NCBI GenBank assembly: GCA_904374805.1
Contig: CAJFEW010000005.1
Location: 1 to 63,652 of the forward strand
Source of the DNA: an uncultured Neglectibacter sp.
GTDB taxonomy: Bacteria > Bacillota > Clostridia > Oscillospirales > Acutalibacteraceae
Length of the DNA: 63,652 nt
Direction of reading: 5' to 3'
Positions 8,215 to 16,943 of the stretch are shown here, piece by piece (within the stretch, counting starts at the first letter, position 1; every line of letters starts with the position of its first letter). The notes under the pieces were generated by a model. The model saw nothing but the letters and a program-made list of their open reading frames with translations. It did not search any database and was not told where the DNA came from. A program made the position numbers and the translations under genes.

Positions 8215-9645
8215 TCAATCCTTCTTCCCCGGGTTCTGTTCCCGTTTCTTCTGAGCGGCCGCTTTCCGGTTGCGCTCCCGGTCCTCGTCAAAGTCGAAAA
8301 GCTCTTCCGTGCCAAAGGCCTCCGTGCTTTCCGACGCCTTCAAAAACACGGTGATGGTCTGGAAAATCAGCTTGATGTCCTGCCAGATGCTGTAGTTTTC
8401 AATATACATCAAATCCATAACCAGCTTGTCCTTGGGGGAGGTGTTGTACTTGCCGGAAATTTGGGCCAGGCCCGTAAGACCCGCCTTCATCCGCAGCCGG
8501 TAGGAGAACTCCGGCAGCTCCTCCGTGTACTTCTCCACATTCTCCAACATCTCCGGCCGGGGCCCCACTACGGTCATGTCCCCCTTGAGGATATTCAGCA
8601 GCTGGGGCAGCTCGTCCACGCGGAATTTCCGCAGGTACTTGCCCACCTTGGTGATGCGGTCGTCGTTTTCCGTCACCGACTTGTGAATGGAGTTCTCCTC
8701 TTTCATGGTGCGGAACTTGTACACCTCAAACACCCGGCCGTACTTGGTCAGCCGCTTCTGCTTGTAGAACACGTGGCCCCCGTCCTCCGCCTTGATGGCG
8801 ATGGCGCAGGCCAGCATAATGGGGCTGGTGATCACCAAGCCCACCAAGGACAGGGCCAGGTCCATCACCCGCTTGGCGATGCGCTGTTCCAGCGTCAGGT
8901 CCTTGGCCAGATACATGACCATGGACTTGTCGTCCAGGGTCACATACTTGGCCCCCTGGCTCACCACGTCCACCATCTCAAAGTTATAATAGATATTCTT
9001 CTGCTTTTGGTAGCAGTACTCTATCAGGTGCATGCGCTCCTTCAGGGGCACGTCGTAGAGGAACACCGTGTCGTTGCGGGCGATCACATCCAGCACCTGG
9101 GGATCGTCGTAACGGACGATTTCGTCCACCTCATACTGCTTGCGGAACCGGTCGATTTTGGGGATAATGTGCCCCAGGCTCTGCCGGGAAGAGGAGATGA
9201 CGCAGCACTTCTCCGGAGGGGCCAGGGAAAAATAGATGTAGTTTCCAAAGTAGGCGAAAAAGACAATGACCACCAGCTGCAGGAGAATCACCAGCAGCAG
9301 CCGCTCCGGCGTCTCGTAGACAAAGTGGGCGTTGTTCTTTTCGCTGGTGTTCATAATGGAAAGCTGCAGGTGGGTCACCAGGTCGGTGATGATGGTGGCC
9401 AAAGCCATGGAATGGACAATGGGCCGGCTCTTCTGGGTGCCGATGGCGTAACCGCCGTACACCTGCATCAGGGCAACGCCCAGCACCACAAAGGTCACCA
9501 TGGTGACGCCTGTAGTTCGGGAAAGGTTAAACAGCCAGGGATTGTTGATGCCGAAGATGCCGAAGAAAATACCGAAAAGGGAGGCGAACAGCGCCAGCTT
9601 CAGCACAAAGACAATGGTCCGCTTCAGCTTTTTTATGGTGTGCAT
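8215..9645 (-). CDS. Polyprenyl-phosphate sugar-phosphate transferase (priming transferase)
   Basis: This 476-residue membrane protein is of the WbaP/CpsE-type exopolysaccharide phosphotransferase family. It transfers a sugar-1-phosphate to undecaprenyl phosphate to begin a glycan. An N-terminal membrane region (about residues 10-150) is followed by a nucleotide-binding-like linker. The bacterial sugar transferase domain (about 255-440) shows the re-entrant hydrophobic helix after KRVMDLALS, then FYKQKR, FEVYKFRTM, RKFRVDELPQLLNIL and GPRPE. The C-terminal tail is highly charged. It is the first gene of the envelope cassette, with a promoter at 9719-9748. The sugar transferred cannot be read from the sequence. 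Confidence 0.92.
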   Translation of the reverse strand: MHTIKKLKRTIVFVLKLALFASLFGIFFGIFGINNPWLFNLSRTTGVTMVTFVVLGVALMQVYGGYAIGTQKSRPIVHSMALATIITDLVTHLQLSIMNTSEKNNAHFVYETPERLLLVILLQLVVIVFFAYFGNYIYFSLAPPEKCCVISSSRQSLGHIIPKIDRFRKQYEVDEIVRYDDPQVLDVIARNDTVFLYDVPLKERMHLIEYCYQKQKNIYYNFEMVDVVSQGAKYVTLDDKSMVMYLAKDLTLEQRIAKRVMDLALSLVGLVITSPIMLACAIAIKAEDGGHVFYKQKRLTKYGRVFEVYKFRTMKEENSIHKSVTENDDRITKVGKYLRKFRVDELPQLLNILKGDMTVVGPRPEMLENVEKYTEELPEFSYRLRMKAGLTGLAQISGKYNTSPKDKLVMDLMYIENYSIWQDIKLIFQTITVFLKASESTEAFGTEELFDFDEDRERNRKAAAQKKREQNPGKKD

Positions 9646-9718
9646 AGCAAAACCGTCCTTATCGCACAGGATAGAAAGTGATCCAAATTATAACCTATCC
9701 GCGTTCATAGTTGTTGGT

Positions 9719-9748
9719 ATTATAGCACAGCTGGCAGAAAAAAGTAAA
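9719..9748 (-). promoter_or_regulatory. Predicted promoter of the envelope glycan cassette
   Basis: On the minus strand TTTACT (9743-9748) and TATAAT (9719-9724) are spaced 18 nt, about 75 nt upstream of the priming transferase. A second TATAAT-like box lies closer to the gene but has no good -35. Confidence 0.55.
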
Positions 9749-9851
9749 GCACAGGGAAATAGAAGGCCTTTCTTTTCAAAAATAGAACGAAAAAATGGGA
9801 CCGGACTTTTCCTTTTTCGGCGCTCTCCCCCAAGTTTTTCCCCACAGGCAC

Positions 9852-9893
9852 AAAAAAAGGCGCGCTGCAACGCCTCTGGTTCCAGCACGCCTT
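9852..9893 (-). terminator. Terminator of the aldo/keto reductase gene
   Basis: Minus-strand hairpin AAAGGCGTGCTG / CAGCGCGCCTTT with one U-G pair, followed by seven U, about 60 nt past the stop at 9953. Confidence 0.88.
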
Positions 9894-9952
9894 TCGGGAA
9901 AAATCTCTTCCCTCTTCTTCTATGTTACAGTGATTTATCCAAACGGCCGCCC

Positions 9953-11074
9953 TTAGGCAAAGGTCTCCGCAGCCTTTTTCAAGGTTTCGATGATTTCGAT
10001 CTTCTGGGGGCAGTGGGCCTCGCAGGCGCCGCACTGGATGCAATCCCCTGCCTTGCCGCCCTCGCCTACGGCGTTGTCGTAAGAGCGCCGGGCTGTGACC
10101 TCGTTGTTGTACAGGGTCAGGTCGTTCATGGCCTTGAAAATCCCGGGGATGTTGATCTTCTGAGGACATCCGTCCACACAGTACTTGCAGGCGGTGCAAG
10201 GGATGGTAGGCAGGCTGTTCAAAATGTCCACCACTTTCTGCACAGTGGCCCGCTCCCCTTCGTTCAGGGGCCGGAAGTTCTCCATGTAGGAGACGTTGTC
10301 GTTCAGCTGCTCCTCGGTGGACATACCGGAGAGCACTGTGACAATCCCCTCCAGAGAGGCGCAGTAGCGCACTGCCCAAGAGGCCACGGAATTCTCCGGC
10401 TCCGCCTCTTTGAACACCCGCTGCACCTGGGGGGGCATAATGGCCAGGGACCCGCCACGAACGGGCTCCATAATAATCACGGGCTTGTTGTACTTGCGCG
10501 CCACTTCATAGCACTTGCGGGACTGAACGCTCTCGCTCTCCCAGTCCACGTAGTTGATCTGCAGCTGCACAAACTCCATCTCCGGATGGGCCTTTAAAAT
10601 GTCCTCCAGAGCCTCGGCCGTATCGTGGAAGGAGAAGCCGATGTGCTTGGCCCGGCCCTCCGCCTTCAGGCGCTTCATAAAGTCCCAAGCGCCCAGCTCG
10701 TCCGCCTTGGTCACCCGTTCTGCGCTCATGGCGTGAAGCAGGTAAAAATCGTAGTACTCCAGGCCGGCCCGGTCCAAGCTCTCCTGGAAGATTTTCTCCA
10801 TCTCCTGGGGCTCTTTCAGATCCCAGAGGGGCAGCTTGGTGGCGCACTGGAAGCTGTCCCGGGGATACCGGTCCACCACAGCCTCTTTCAAGGCCACCTC
10901 GGATTTTCCCCCAATGTACACGTACGCCGTGTCAAAGTAGGTAAAACCCTTCTCCATGAAGGTGTCTACCATGCGCTTGGTCTGCTCCATGTCGATTTCT
11001 TCGCCGATCATGGGCAGGCGCATCAGGCCAAACCCCAATTTTTTGATGCTCTCTCCCAAATAGCTGTCAGCCAT
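9953..11074 (-). CDS. Aldo/keto reductase with C-terminal 4Fe-4S ferredoxin domain
   Basis: This 373-residue cytoplasmic oxidoreductase is of the clostridial aldo/keto reductase subfamily that carries two 4Fe-4S clusters. Residues 1-280 form the AKR barrel, with GFGLMRLP, the catalytic DTAYVY tyrosine and YYLLHAMS-type segments. The end carries two cysteine clusters, CTACKYCVDGCPQ and CIQCGACEAHCPQ. The ATG at 11074 follows AAAGGAGGAG directly; the longer in-frame start at 11119 lacks a ribosome site. Upstream lies a promoter with 19-nt spacing and an internal dyad (11131-11161), as in MerR-controlled genes, so induction by reactive aldehydes or thiol stress is a reasonable inference. The substrate is unknown. 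Confidence 0.92.
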   Translation of the reverse strand: MADSYLGESIKKLGFGLMRLPMIGEEIDMEQTKRMVDTFMEKGFTYFDTAYVYIGGKSEVALKEAVVDRYPRDSFQCATKLPLWDLKEPQEMEKIFQESLDRAGLEYYDFYLLHAMSAERVTKADELGAWDFMKRLKAEGRAKHIGFSFHDTAEALEDILKAHPEMEFVQLQINYVDWESESVQSRKCYEVARKYNKPVIIMEPVRGGSLAIMPPQVQRVFKEAEPENSVASWAVRYCASLEGIVTVLSGMSTEEQLNDNVSYMENFRPLNEGERATVQKVVDILNSLPTIPCTACKYCVDGCPQKINIPGIFKAMNDLTLYNNEVTARRSYDNAVGEGGKAGDCIQCGACEAHCPQKIEIIETLKKAAETFA

Positions 11075-11130
11075 GGGTTTACTCCTCCTTTGCCCCTGCA
11101 TCTGCAAGGGTATTTTCAAAATCTACTGTA

Positions 11131-11161
11131 ATCATACACGATAAAGGGCACTTTAAGTCAA
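11131..11161 (-). promoter_or_regulatory. MerR-type promoter (19-nt spacer with dyad)
   Basis: On the minus strand -35 TTGACT (11156-11161) and -10 TATGAT (11131-11136) are 19 nt apart, too long for normal sigma-A use. The spacer holds the dyad TAAAG-GGCA-CTTTA (11142-11155). Long spacer plus central dyad is the signature of MerR-family regulators. No MerR gene lies in the window. Confidence 0.65.
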
Positions 11162-11168
11162 GGTTTTT

Positions 11169-11573
11169 TTACACGGGCTGCAAAAAGGTGAAACCCGGCA
11201 GGTTCCGCAGCACGGTAAACACCAGCCCGGCCCCCAGCACACATCCCCACAGCACAGCCGCCCACCGGCGCTTCCAAAGCGGAGGCTTTCCTGCCACATA
11301 GCGCACCGCCTCCCCCAAAAGCCACAGGCAGGTCAGGGGCAGCACAAAAAACATGTAGGGGTTCTGCCGGAAAGCCCCCGCCCAGTGGCCCTGTAAAAGC
11401 TCTTCCACCATGCGGGTAAAGCCGCAGGCGCCGCAGTAAAAGCCGGTGCTCTCCAGCACCAGGCAGGGAGGGCGCAGAAGGAAAAACACGGCGGCGGCTG
11501 CAGCCAGGCCCAGCAGGACCGCTCCCACCTGCAGCGCTCTTTTTCCCTTGCCTTCCGCTGCTTTCTTGCTCAA
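11169..11573 (-). CDS. DUF2752 membrane protein
   Basis: This is a small membrane protein (134 residues from the TTG at 11573) of the DUF2752 family, whose function is unknown. Visible features are a hydrophobic N-terminal helix, the family motif YCGACGFTR followed by an HWAGAFRQNP segment, and two further hydrophobic helices. An in-frame ATG at 11699 would give 176 residues but overlap the upstream DegV gene by 77 nt and translate its coding tail. The TTG is preferred because GGGAAAGGGGG precedes it. It lies 49 nt after the DegV stop and may be co-transcribed with it. Confidence 0.75.
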   Translation of the reverse strand: MSKKAAEGKGKRALQVGAVLLGLAAAAAVFFLLRPPCLVLESTGFYCGACGFTRMVEELLQGHWAGAFRQNPYMFFVLPLTCLWLLGEAVRYVAGKPPLWKRRWAAVLWGCVLGAGLVFTVLRNLPGFTFLQPV

Positions 11574-11622
11574 AAAGGAGCCCCCTTTCCCACGCTCTTT
11601 TCCAGGGCGACGCCTGCTGTTC

Positions 11623-12459
11623 TCACTTTTTAATATAGGCAATCCCCATGGCGCCGGGACCGGCGTGGGTACCCACAATGCTGCCGATATCCTGCACATG
11701 AACCTCCCGCTTCTTTAGAAGATCTGCCACATACGCTTGGAAAGCCTGGCAGTTCTCTACAGCATTGGCATGCCCCATGGTGACGCAGTAGTCCCCGGAA
11801 ATAGGCTCCTTCTCCACATGCTTGCGGATGGCGGCAAAAGCAGCTTTCTTGCCCCGGGCTTTGCCCACCACCTCCACCAGGCCGTCCTTTAAGGTGATAA
11901 TGGGACAAATACCCAAAATGCTGGCCACCAGGGCGCTGGTAGAGGAAAGCCGTCCGCCCATTTTCAGGTACTTCAAATCCTCAATCATGGCAAACAGCCG
12001 AACCCGGGGCACAAGCTCTTCGATTTTGGCCACAATTTCCGCACCGGAAAGCCCGGCGTCCCGCATTTTCACCGCCTCTTCCACCAAGAGGCCCAAAGCA
12101 AAGGTGACATGCAGGGTGTCCGGAAGGAAAATGTTGTCGGCTCCCAGAATGTTTTTGGCCACCCGGGCCGATTGCAGCGTGCCGCTCATCTGGGAAGAGA
12201 TAAACAGGCAGACCACCTCGTCCCCGCTTTCCTTGTAGGACTGGAAGATCTTCTCAAACTGGGCCGGCGTAATCTGGGCCGTGTGGGGCAGTTCTTGGGC
12301 TGCGGCCAGTTTTTCATAGAACTCCTGGTTGGAAATATCCAGGTTCGCCCGGTAGCTCTCCTCCCCGAAATTGACCGTGATAGGGAGCATTTCCACACCC
12401 AGCTCCATACACCGTTGGAGACTGATATCACAAGAACTGTCCGTTACAATTTTTACCAT
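11623..12459 (-). CDS. DegV-family fatty-acid binding protein
   Basis: This 278-residue protein is of the DegV/FakB family, which binds a fatty acid and presents it to the FakA kinase. The start ATG gives the family opening VKIVTDSSCDIS. Other signatures are ITPAQFEKIFQSY, ISSQMSGTLQSA, LKYLKMGGRLS and a closing GTHAGPGAMGIAY. A much longer in-frame start at 12738 would read through the terminator and the neighbouring gene and is rejected. The lipid ligand and partner kinase are not visible here. Confidence 0.9.
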   Translation of the reverse strand: MVKIVTDSSCDISLQRCMELGVEMLPITVNFGEESYRANLDISNQEFYEKLAAAQELPHTAQITPAQFEKIFQSYKESGDEVVCLFISSQMSGTLQSARVAKNILGADNIFLPDTLHVTFALGLLVEEAVKMRDAGLSGAEIVAKIEELVPRVRLFAMIEDLKYLKMGGRLSSTSALVASILGICPIITLKDGLVEVVGKARGKKAAFAAIRKHVEKEPISGDYCVTMGHANAVENCQAFQAYVADLLKKREVHVQDIGSIVGTHAGPGAMGIAYIKK

Positions 12460-12589
12460 TATCTTCACACTCACTTTTTCGAAGTCCTGCCCTGTGCCGC
12501 AAATCTGCCGCGCCTTCTGCACGCCCTGTGGCACAGGTTCGCCTTGAACGATATTGTAACATAGGAGAACTTCTGGGTCAACACAGAAA

Positions 12590-12616
12590 GGGGCCGCTGC
12601 GCAGCGCAGCGGCCCC
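12590..12616 (-). terminator. Terminator of the GH130 gene
   Basis: A perfect 13-bp inverted repeat (GGGGCCGCTGCGC and complement) with a 1-nt centre is followed on the minus strand by a UUUCU stretch. It lies 43 nt past the stop at 12659. Confidence 0.75.
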
Positions 12617-12658
12617 CAGGGTCCCTCTGGAGGAACAGCAAGCCTTTCGGCTGCTTTT

Positions 12659-13660
12659 TTATTTGTTCTCCTGATCGCCCACATCCATGGGATATTTCCG
12701 CATGTAGGAGAGCAGCTCGTCCACAGTGGTGAAAGCAAGCCCGGTCACCGTATCCGCAGCGCCGTAGTAAATGGTGATGCGGCCGGTCTCAGGATCGGTC
12801 AACGTAGCGCAGGGGAAGGTCACGTTGGGCACGTCTCCGGTGAGCTCATAGGACTCTTCCGGCCCGAACACATAGAAGTTGCCCCGCTCCTTCACAATCC
12901 AGGGACGGTCAATGTCCAGCAGGGCCACGCCGAAGCGGTACACGAAGCCGTTGCAGGAGTTGAGCACGCCGTGGTAGATTATCAGCCAGCCCTCGTCGGT
13001 CTCAATGGGGGTGGGGCCAGGGCCCACTTTCTTGGACTGCCAGCCGCCGGCGGTGCCAAACACGAACCGGTGCTTGCCCCAGTAGGTCATATCGGGGCTC
13101 TCGCTGTAGAAGATATCGCCAAAGGGCGTGTGGCCGGTGTCGCTGGGACGGCTGACCATGGCGAATTTGCCATTGATCTTCCGGGGGAACAGCACGCCGT
13201 TGCGGTTGTAGGGCAAAAAGGCGTTCTCCAGCTGGTAGAAGGTCTTAAAGTCGTAGGTATAGCCTACGCCGATGGTGGGGCCATGGTAGCCGTTGCACCA
13301 GGTGATGTAGTACCGGTCCTCGATAAAGCACACCCGGGGATCGTAGCGGTACTCCTTGCGGGTCACATCCTTCTCGCCTTCAAAGACGATGGGATCGTGG
13401 TTGATCTCCCAGTGAATGCCGTCTTTGGAGAATCCGGCAAAAATGTCCATTTCCACACCCCGGTTGTCACAGCGGAACACGCCGGCATAGGCGTCTCCAA
13501 AGGTGACCACGGCAGAGTTGAAGATGCTGTTGGAGGTAGGGATGGCGTCCCGCTGAATAATCGGGTTGCCGTCGTAACGCCACACGGGCTTGGTGTAGCC
13601 TTCGGGCTTGTCCTGCCAAGGCATGTTGGGCAGGGCAGGTCTTCCAAGTATCTTTGCCAT
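12659..13660 (-). CDS. GH130 family beta-mannoside phosphorylase
   Basis: This 333-residue cytoplasmic enzyme is of glycoside hydrolase family 130. These five-bladed propeller phosphorylases split beta-1,4-mannosyl linkages with phosphate to give mannose 1-phosphate. Visible signatures are [19 protein letters not shown] near the start, a [11 protein letters not shown] segment with the likely catalytic Asp, [14 protein letters not shown], and [20 protein letters not shown]. The length fits the mannooligosaccharide phosphorylase branch better than the longer mannosylglucose phosphorylases. The ATG at 13660 has AAGGAAGGAG 8 nt upstream; longer in-frame starts have none. No transporter is adjacent, so the import route is unknown. 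Confidence 0.88.
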   Translation of the reverse strand: MAKILGRPALPNMPWQDKPEGYTKPVWRYDGNPIIQRDAIPTSNSIFNSAVVTFGDAYAGVFRCDNRGVEMDIFAGFSKDGIHWEINHDPIVFEGEKDVTRKEYRYDPRVCFIEDRYYITWCNGYHGPTIGVGYTYDFKTFYQLENAFLPYNRNGVLFPRKINGKFAMVSRPSDTGHTPFGDIFYSESPDMTYWGKHRFVFGTAGGWQSKKVGPGPTPIETDEGWLIIYHGVLNSCNGFVYRFGVALLDIDRPWIVKERGNFYVFGPEESYELTGDVPNVTFPCATLTDPETGRITIYYGAADTVTGLAFTTVDELLSYMRKYPMDVGDQENK

Positions 13661-13817
13661 AGCACAAACTCCTTCCTTACAATAAAATTCTGAGTAGGTA
13701 TGTGTACAGGTCCGGCTTGGCATGCCGTTCCTGTTCTTAATTATAGCAATCCTTGGGCAGAAAGAAAAGAGGGAAAAAACGAAAGTGCCTTCACTTTCCC
13801 GGAAGAAGCGCGGAAAT

Positions 13818-13846
13818 TTGCAAAAAGTCCAGGCGGCGTGTATAAT
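13818..13846 (+). promoter_or_regulatory. Promoter of the GT2-flippase operon
   Basis: -35 TTGCAA (13818-13823), 17-nt spacer and perfect -10 TATAAT (13841-13846), 58 nt before the glycosyltransferase ATG. Confidence 0.8.
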
Positions 13847-13904
13847 AACCCTAACACACGTTGGGCTTCCTTGGAAAGCCCGATCTAAAAAAGGGGTTGT
13901 TTTC

Positions 13905-14888
13905 ATGCCAAAAGCCACTGTTGTGGTGCCGGTTTACAATGTGGAGCGGTACCTTTCCAAATGTGTGGATTCCATTCTGGCTCAGACAGAGCCGGACTTT
14001 GAACTGCTCTTGGTGGACGACGGCTCCACCGACGGCAGCGGCGCCCTGTGCGACCAGCTGGCCCAAAAGGACGCCCGCATCCAGGTGATCCACCAGGAGA
14101 ACCAGGGCCTGGGCGGCGCCCGGAACACCGGCATCCAGGCGGCCCGGGGCGAGTGGCTGCTGCTGGTGGACAGCGACGACTGGATTGAACCGGAAACCTT
14201 GGAAAAAACCTTGGAGGCCGGCCTGCGGGAAGAGGCAGACCTGGTGATGTTTGGCTTCCGCTGGGTGGACGAGGCAGGCAAAACCCTGCGCGTGTTTTTA
14301 GAGGACACCCCTCGGGACCACGGCGTCACCCTGGGGGAACACCCGGAATTGCTGCTGACCTCCCCCTCCGCCTGGTGCCGCCTTTACCGCAAGGAGCTGC
14401 TGCAGCGCACAGGGCTGCGCTTTCCCCCGCGGGTGTGGTACGAGGATGTGTACGTCACCCCCAAGCTGCTGGCCGCTGCCCGTCAAGTGGTGTTCCTGGA
14501 TTATGTGGGGTACGACTACCTGAAGCGGGAGGGGTCCATCACCAAAAATCAAAACGCCGGCCGGAACCGGGAAATCCTGGACGCCTTCCAAAACCTGCTG
14601 GGCTACTTCCGGGACCAGGGGTTGTTTGACACCTACCGGCAGGAGCTGTGCTACCTCACCCTGTATCACGTGTACCTGACCGCATCCACCCGGGTGCTGC
14701 TCATTGACCGCCGCCATCCCCTGCTGCGGGAGTTCCGGGAGTATTTGGAAACTCAGTTTCCCGACTACCGCCAGTGCCGCTATTTGCCGCGGCTGAGCCG
14801 CAGCCACAAGCTGCTGCTCTCCCTGTTGGAGAAGCGCTGGTACGGGCTGATCGCCCTGCTGTTTCGGCTGAAAGACCGCCTGGGCTGA
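13905..14888 (+). CDS. Family 2 glycosyltransferase
   Basis: This 327-residue inverting GT-A glycosyltransferase acts on the cytoplasmic face in polysaccharide assembly. [12 protein letters not shown] at residues 5-16, the nucleotide-binding [11 protein letters not shown] and the DxD-like LVDSDDW are clear, with a charged C-terminal region typical of EpsE/WcaA-like enzymes. The ATG at 13905 follows AAGGGG. Longer in-frame starts upstream lie before or inside the promoter and are rejected. It is followed 11 nt later by a flippase gene in the same operon, so its product is probably exported by that flippase. The sugar and acceptor are unknown. Confidence 0.9.
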   Translation: MPKATVVVPVYNVERYLSKCVDSILAQTEPDFELLLVDDGSTDGSGALCDQLAQKDARIQVIHQENQGLGGARNTGIQAARGEWLLLVDSDDWIEPETLEKTLEAGLREEADLVMFGFRWVDEAGKTLRVFLEDTPRDHGVTLGEHPELLLTSPSAWCRLYRKELLQRTGLRFPPRVWYEDVYVTPKLLAAARQVVFLDYVGYDYLKREGSITKNQNAGRNREILDAFQNLLGYFRDQGLFDTYRQELCYLTLYHVYLTASTRVLLIDRRHPLLREFREYLETQFPDYRQCRYLPRLSRSHKLLLSLLEKRWYGLIALLFRLKDRLG

Positions 14889-14899
14889 AAGGAGGCACT

Positions 14900-16171
14900 A
14901 TGCGTCTACAAGAAAAAATCGGGGTCCGCCGGGGCGGCCTGCTGGAAAACACGGTGATGCTCTACATTCTGCAGTTTTCCAACATGGCCCTGGGTTTGCT
15001 CACCCAAGGGTACCAAATGCGGGTGCTGGGTCTGGACCGCATCGGCATACTGGGCGCCGCTCAATACGCCACCAACTTTTTCCAAATTCTCATTGACTTC
15101 GGCTTCATCTACTCGGCCACCGCCAAAATCTCCCGCCGCCGGGAGGACAAGCAGTATCTCTCTCAGATTCTCACCTGTGTCATTTTGGCCAAAGCCCTGT
15201 TTATGGCCCTCTCCTTTTTGATTCTCTTCGTCTTCATCGCCCCTTCCCTGGCGGACGTTAGCCAGGTGCTGGTGTACGCGTTCTATTTGATTTCCGTGTG
15301 CACCTACGCCCTGCTTCCCGACTTCATGTACCGGGGCCTGGAGCAGATGACCACCATCACCGTGCGGGCTGTGGCCATAAAGTTCTTTGCCACCATGATG
15401 ATCTTCGTGTTTGTCCACCAGCCGGAGGACTACTTCCTGGTGCCCCTGTTCACAGCTCTGGGCAATCTGGGCGCCATCTTCTTTGTATATATCCACCTGT
15501 TCACCCGGGTGGGCGTCCACTTTGTGAAGGTCTCCTGGCGGGACGTCTGGACAGAGCTGAAAGATTCCTCCCAGTTCTTTCTCTCCAAAGTGGCCGGTTC
15601 CATCAACTCCAATTTAAACGGCATTCTGCTGGGCGCCATGGCCGGCTCCACCGCCACAGGCCTGTACACCAACGCTGACAAGATCATCGGCGTGGCCCGC
15701 AGCGGCATGTCCCCCATTGCCGACAGCTTGTATCCCCACATGATGAAGCACCGGAATTTCAGCCTGATCAAAAAAGCCATGCTCCTGGTGTATCCGATAA
15801 TCCTTTTGGGGTGCGCCGTTGTGTTTCTCTTTGCGGAACCTCTGCTGGTGCTGTGGCTGGGAGAGGAGGGGGCCCAGGTGGTGCTCCCCCTGCGGCTGCT
15901 GATCCCTGTGGCAGTGTTCTGTTTTCCCAACTACGTGTTGGGTTACCCCACGCTGGGAGCCATGGGCCTGGCCAAGTATGCCAACATTTCCGTGGTGTTC
16001 GGCACCGTGGTGTACTTGCTGGGCATCGGGCTGATCTGGGCCACCTGCGGCATTGGCCTGGTGCCCCTGTGCATACTCACCTCCGTGACAGAGGGGAGCA
16101 TTCTGGCTTTCCGCCTGGTGGTCATTGTGAAAAATCGAAAGCTCATGGGAACCTCCGGAACTACCCCATGA
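14900..16171 (+). CDS. Oligosaccharide flippase (Wzx/MATE-like)
   Basis: This 423-residue integral membrane protein is of the polysaccharide biosynthesis flippase family (MOP superfamily), which flips lipid-linked oligosaccharides across the membrane. About twelve hydrophobic segments cover the whole length. YQMRVLGLDRIGILGAAQYA near the start and GLYTNADKIIGV in the middle are typical Wzx segments. The ATG at 14900 follows GAAAGGAGG. It is translated with the GT2 gene 11 nt upstream, and a terminator follows. No polymerase or other glycosyltransferases are adjacent, so this looks like a small split locus serving a glycan made elsewhere. Confidence 0.9.
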   Translation: MRLQEKIGVRRGGLLENTVMLYILQFSNMALGLLTQGYQMRVLGLDRIGILGAAQYATNFFQILIDFGFIYSATAKISRRREDKQYLSQILTCVILAKALFMALSFLILFVFIAPSLADVSQVLVYAFYLISVCTYALLPDFMYRGLEQMTTITVRAVAIKFFATMMIFVFVHQPEDYFLVPLFTALGNLGAIFFVYIHLFTRVGVHFVKVSWRDVWTELKDSSQFFLSKVAGSINSNLNGILLGAMAGSTATGLYTNADKIIGVARSGMSPIADSLYPHMMKHRNFSLIKKAMLLVYPIILLGCAVVFLFAEPLLVLWLGEEGAQVVLPLRLLIPVAVFCFPNYVLGYPTLGAMGLAKYANISVVFGTVVYLLGIGLIWATCGIGLVPLCILTSVTEGSILAFRLVVIVKNRKLMGTSGTTP

Positions 16172-16186
16172 GCCCATTGCCCTGCT

Positions 16187-16240
16187 TTTGGCAAACCGCC
16201 GTGCCCCGGCACGCTCCCTTGCCAAAGGCGGGGCTTTCTT
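16187..16240 (+). terminator. Terminator after the flippase gene
   Basis: Two-step hairpin: outer TTTGGCAA / TTGCCAAA, inner CGTGCC / GGCACG, followed by a T-rich stretch 16233-16242. Confidence 0.65.
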
Positions 16241-16268
16241 TTTGTGGGTTCCGCCTGCAAACTAACCC

Positions 16269-16297
16269 TTGCCATCCCCTCAAAAAATCGCTATACT
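16269..16297 (+). promoter_or_regulatory. Promoter of the DUF4364 operon
   Basis: TTGCCA (16269-16274), 17-nt spacer, TATACT (16292-16297), about 37 nt before the DUF4364 start. Confidence 0.7.
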
Positions 16298-16334
16298 AGT
16301 AGTAGTTCTTTAGTTACAGAAAGGACATTCGTTC

Positions 16335-16925
16335 ATGAAGCAGGACGCTTTTTCCGCCGGGGTGGAACCCGGCGGCCTTTGGCACAAAAACGACATCCGC
16401 ATTTTACTCTGCTACATTCTCTCCAGCGTCAGAGGGCCTTTGTCCCGGAGGGATCTCACCCGCATTATCCAGGAGAAAGGCTTGGCCAATTACTTTGAGG
16501 TGGAAGACGCCTTGGCAGGGCTGGTGGAGCAGGGCAACATTTTGGTGGACCAGGACGGAACCTGCCATCTGACAGAGGCGGGCCGGGAGATTGCCGACAG
16601 CTTGGACACCACGTTGCCCCTGTCCGTGCGGGACAAAGCCATGGAGGCGGCGGTCACGCTGCTGGCAGACGCCCGTTCCCGCCGGGAAAACCGGGTGGAA
16701 ATCCAGGAGACGGAGCGGGGCTGGCAGGTGGACTGTCATATCTCCGGAGGGGATATGGAGCTGCTGTCCTTCACTTTGTACGTGCCGGACCGAGCCCAGG
16801 CGGAGTTTGTGCGGGACCGCTTCCACCGGAACCCAGAGGGAATCTACCGGCTGCTGCTGGCTGCCCTCACCGGGGATCGAGCACTGGCGCGGGAGCTCTT
16901 TGAAGAACAGGAGGACCGCTCGTAA
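16335..16925 (+). CDS. DUF4364 family winged-helix protein
   Basis: This 196-residue cytoplasmic protein is of the DUF4364 family, found across Clostridia. The N-terminal half (about residues 15-90) reads as a winged-helix domain: a helical DIRILLCYILSSV segment, then VEDALAGLVEQGNI and a CHLTEAGREIAD wing. The C-terminal half is alpha/beta. Its role is not established; a DNA-binding or ligand-sensing regulator is inferred from the fold. The ATG is preceded by AGAAAGGA. The downstream gene for an anchored dockerin-like protein begins 18 nt later, so the two are probably co-transcribed. Confidence 0.8.
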   Translation: MKQDAFSAGVEPGGLWHKNDIRILLCYILSSVRGPLSRRDLTRIIQEKGLANYFEVEDALAGLVEQGNILVDQDGTCHLTEAGREIADSLDTTLPLSVRDKAMEAAVTLLADARSRRENRVEIQETERGWQVDCHISGGDMELLSFTLYVPDRAQAEFVRDRFHRNPEGIYRLLLAALTGDRALARELFEEQEDRS

Positions 16926-16943
16926 AGAAAAGGGGCATGCTCT

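Noticed and set aside
11573-11699. ATG start at 11699 for the DUF2752 gene
   Set aside because: It would translate 77 nt of the DegV coding end and lacks a ribosome site; the TTG at 11573 fits the family length and has one.
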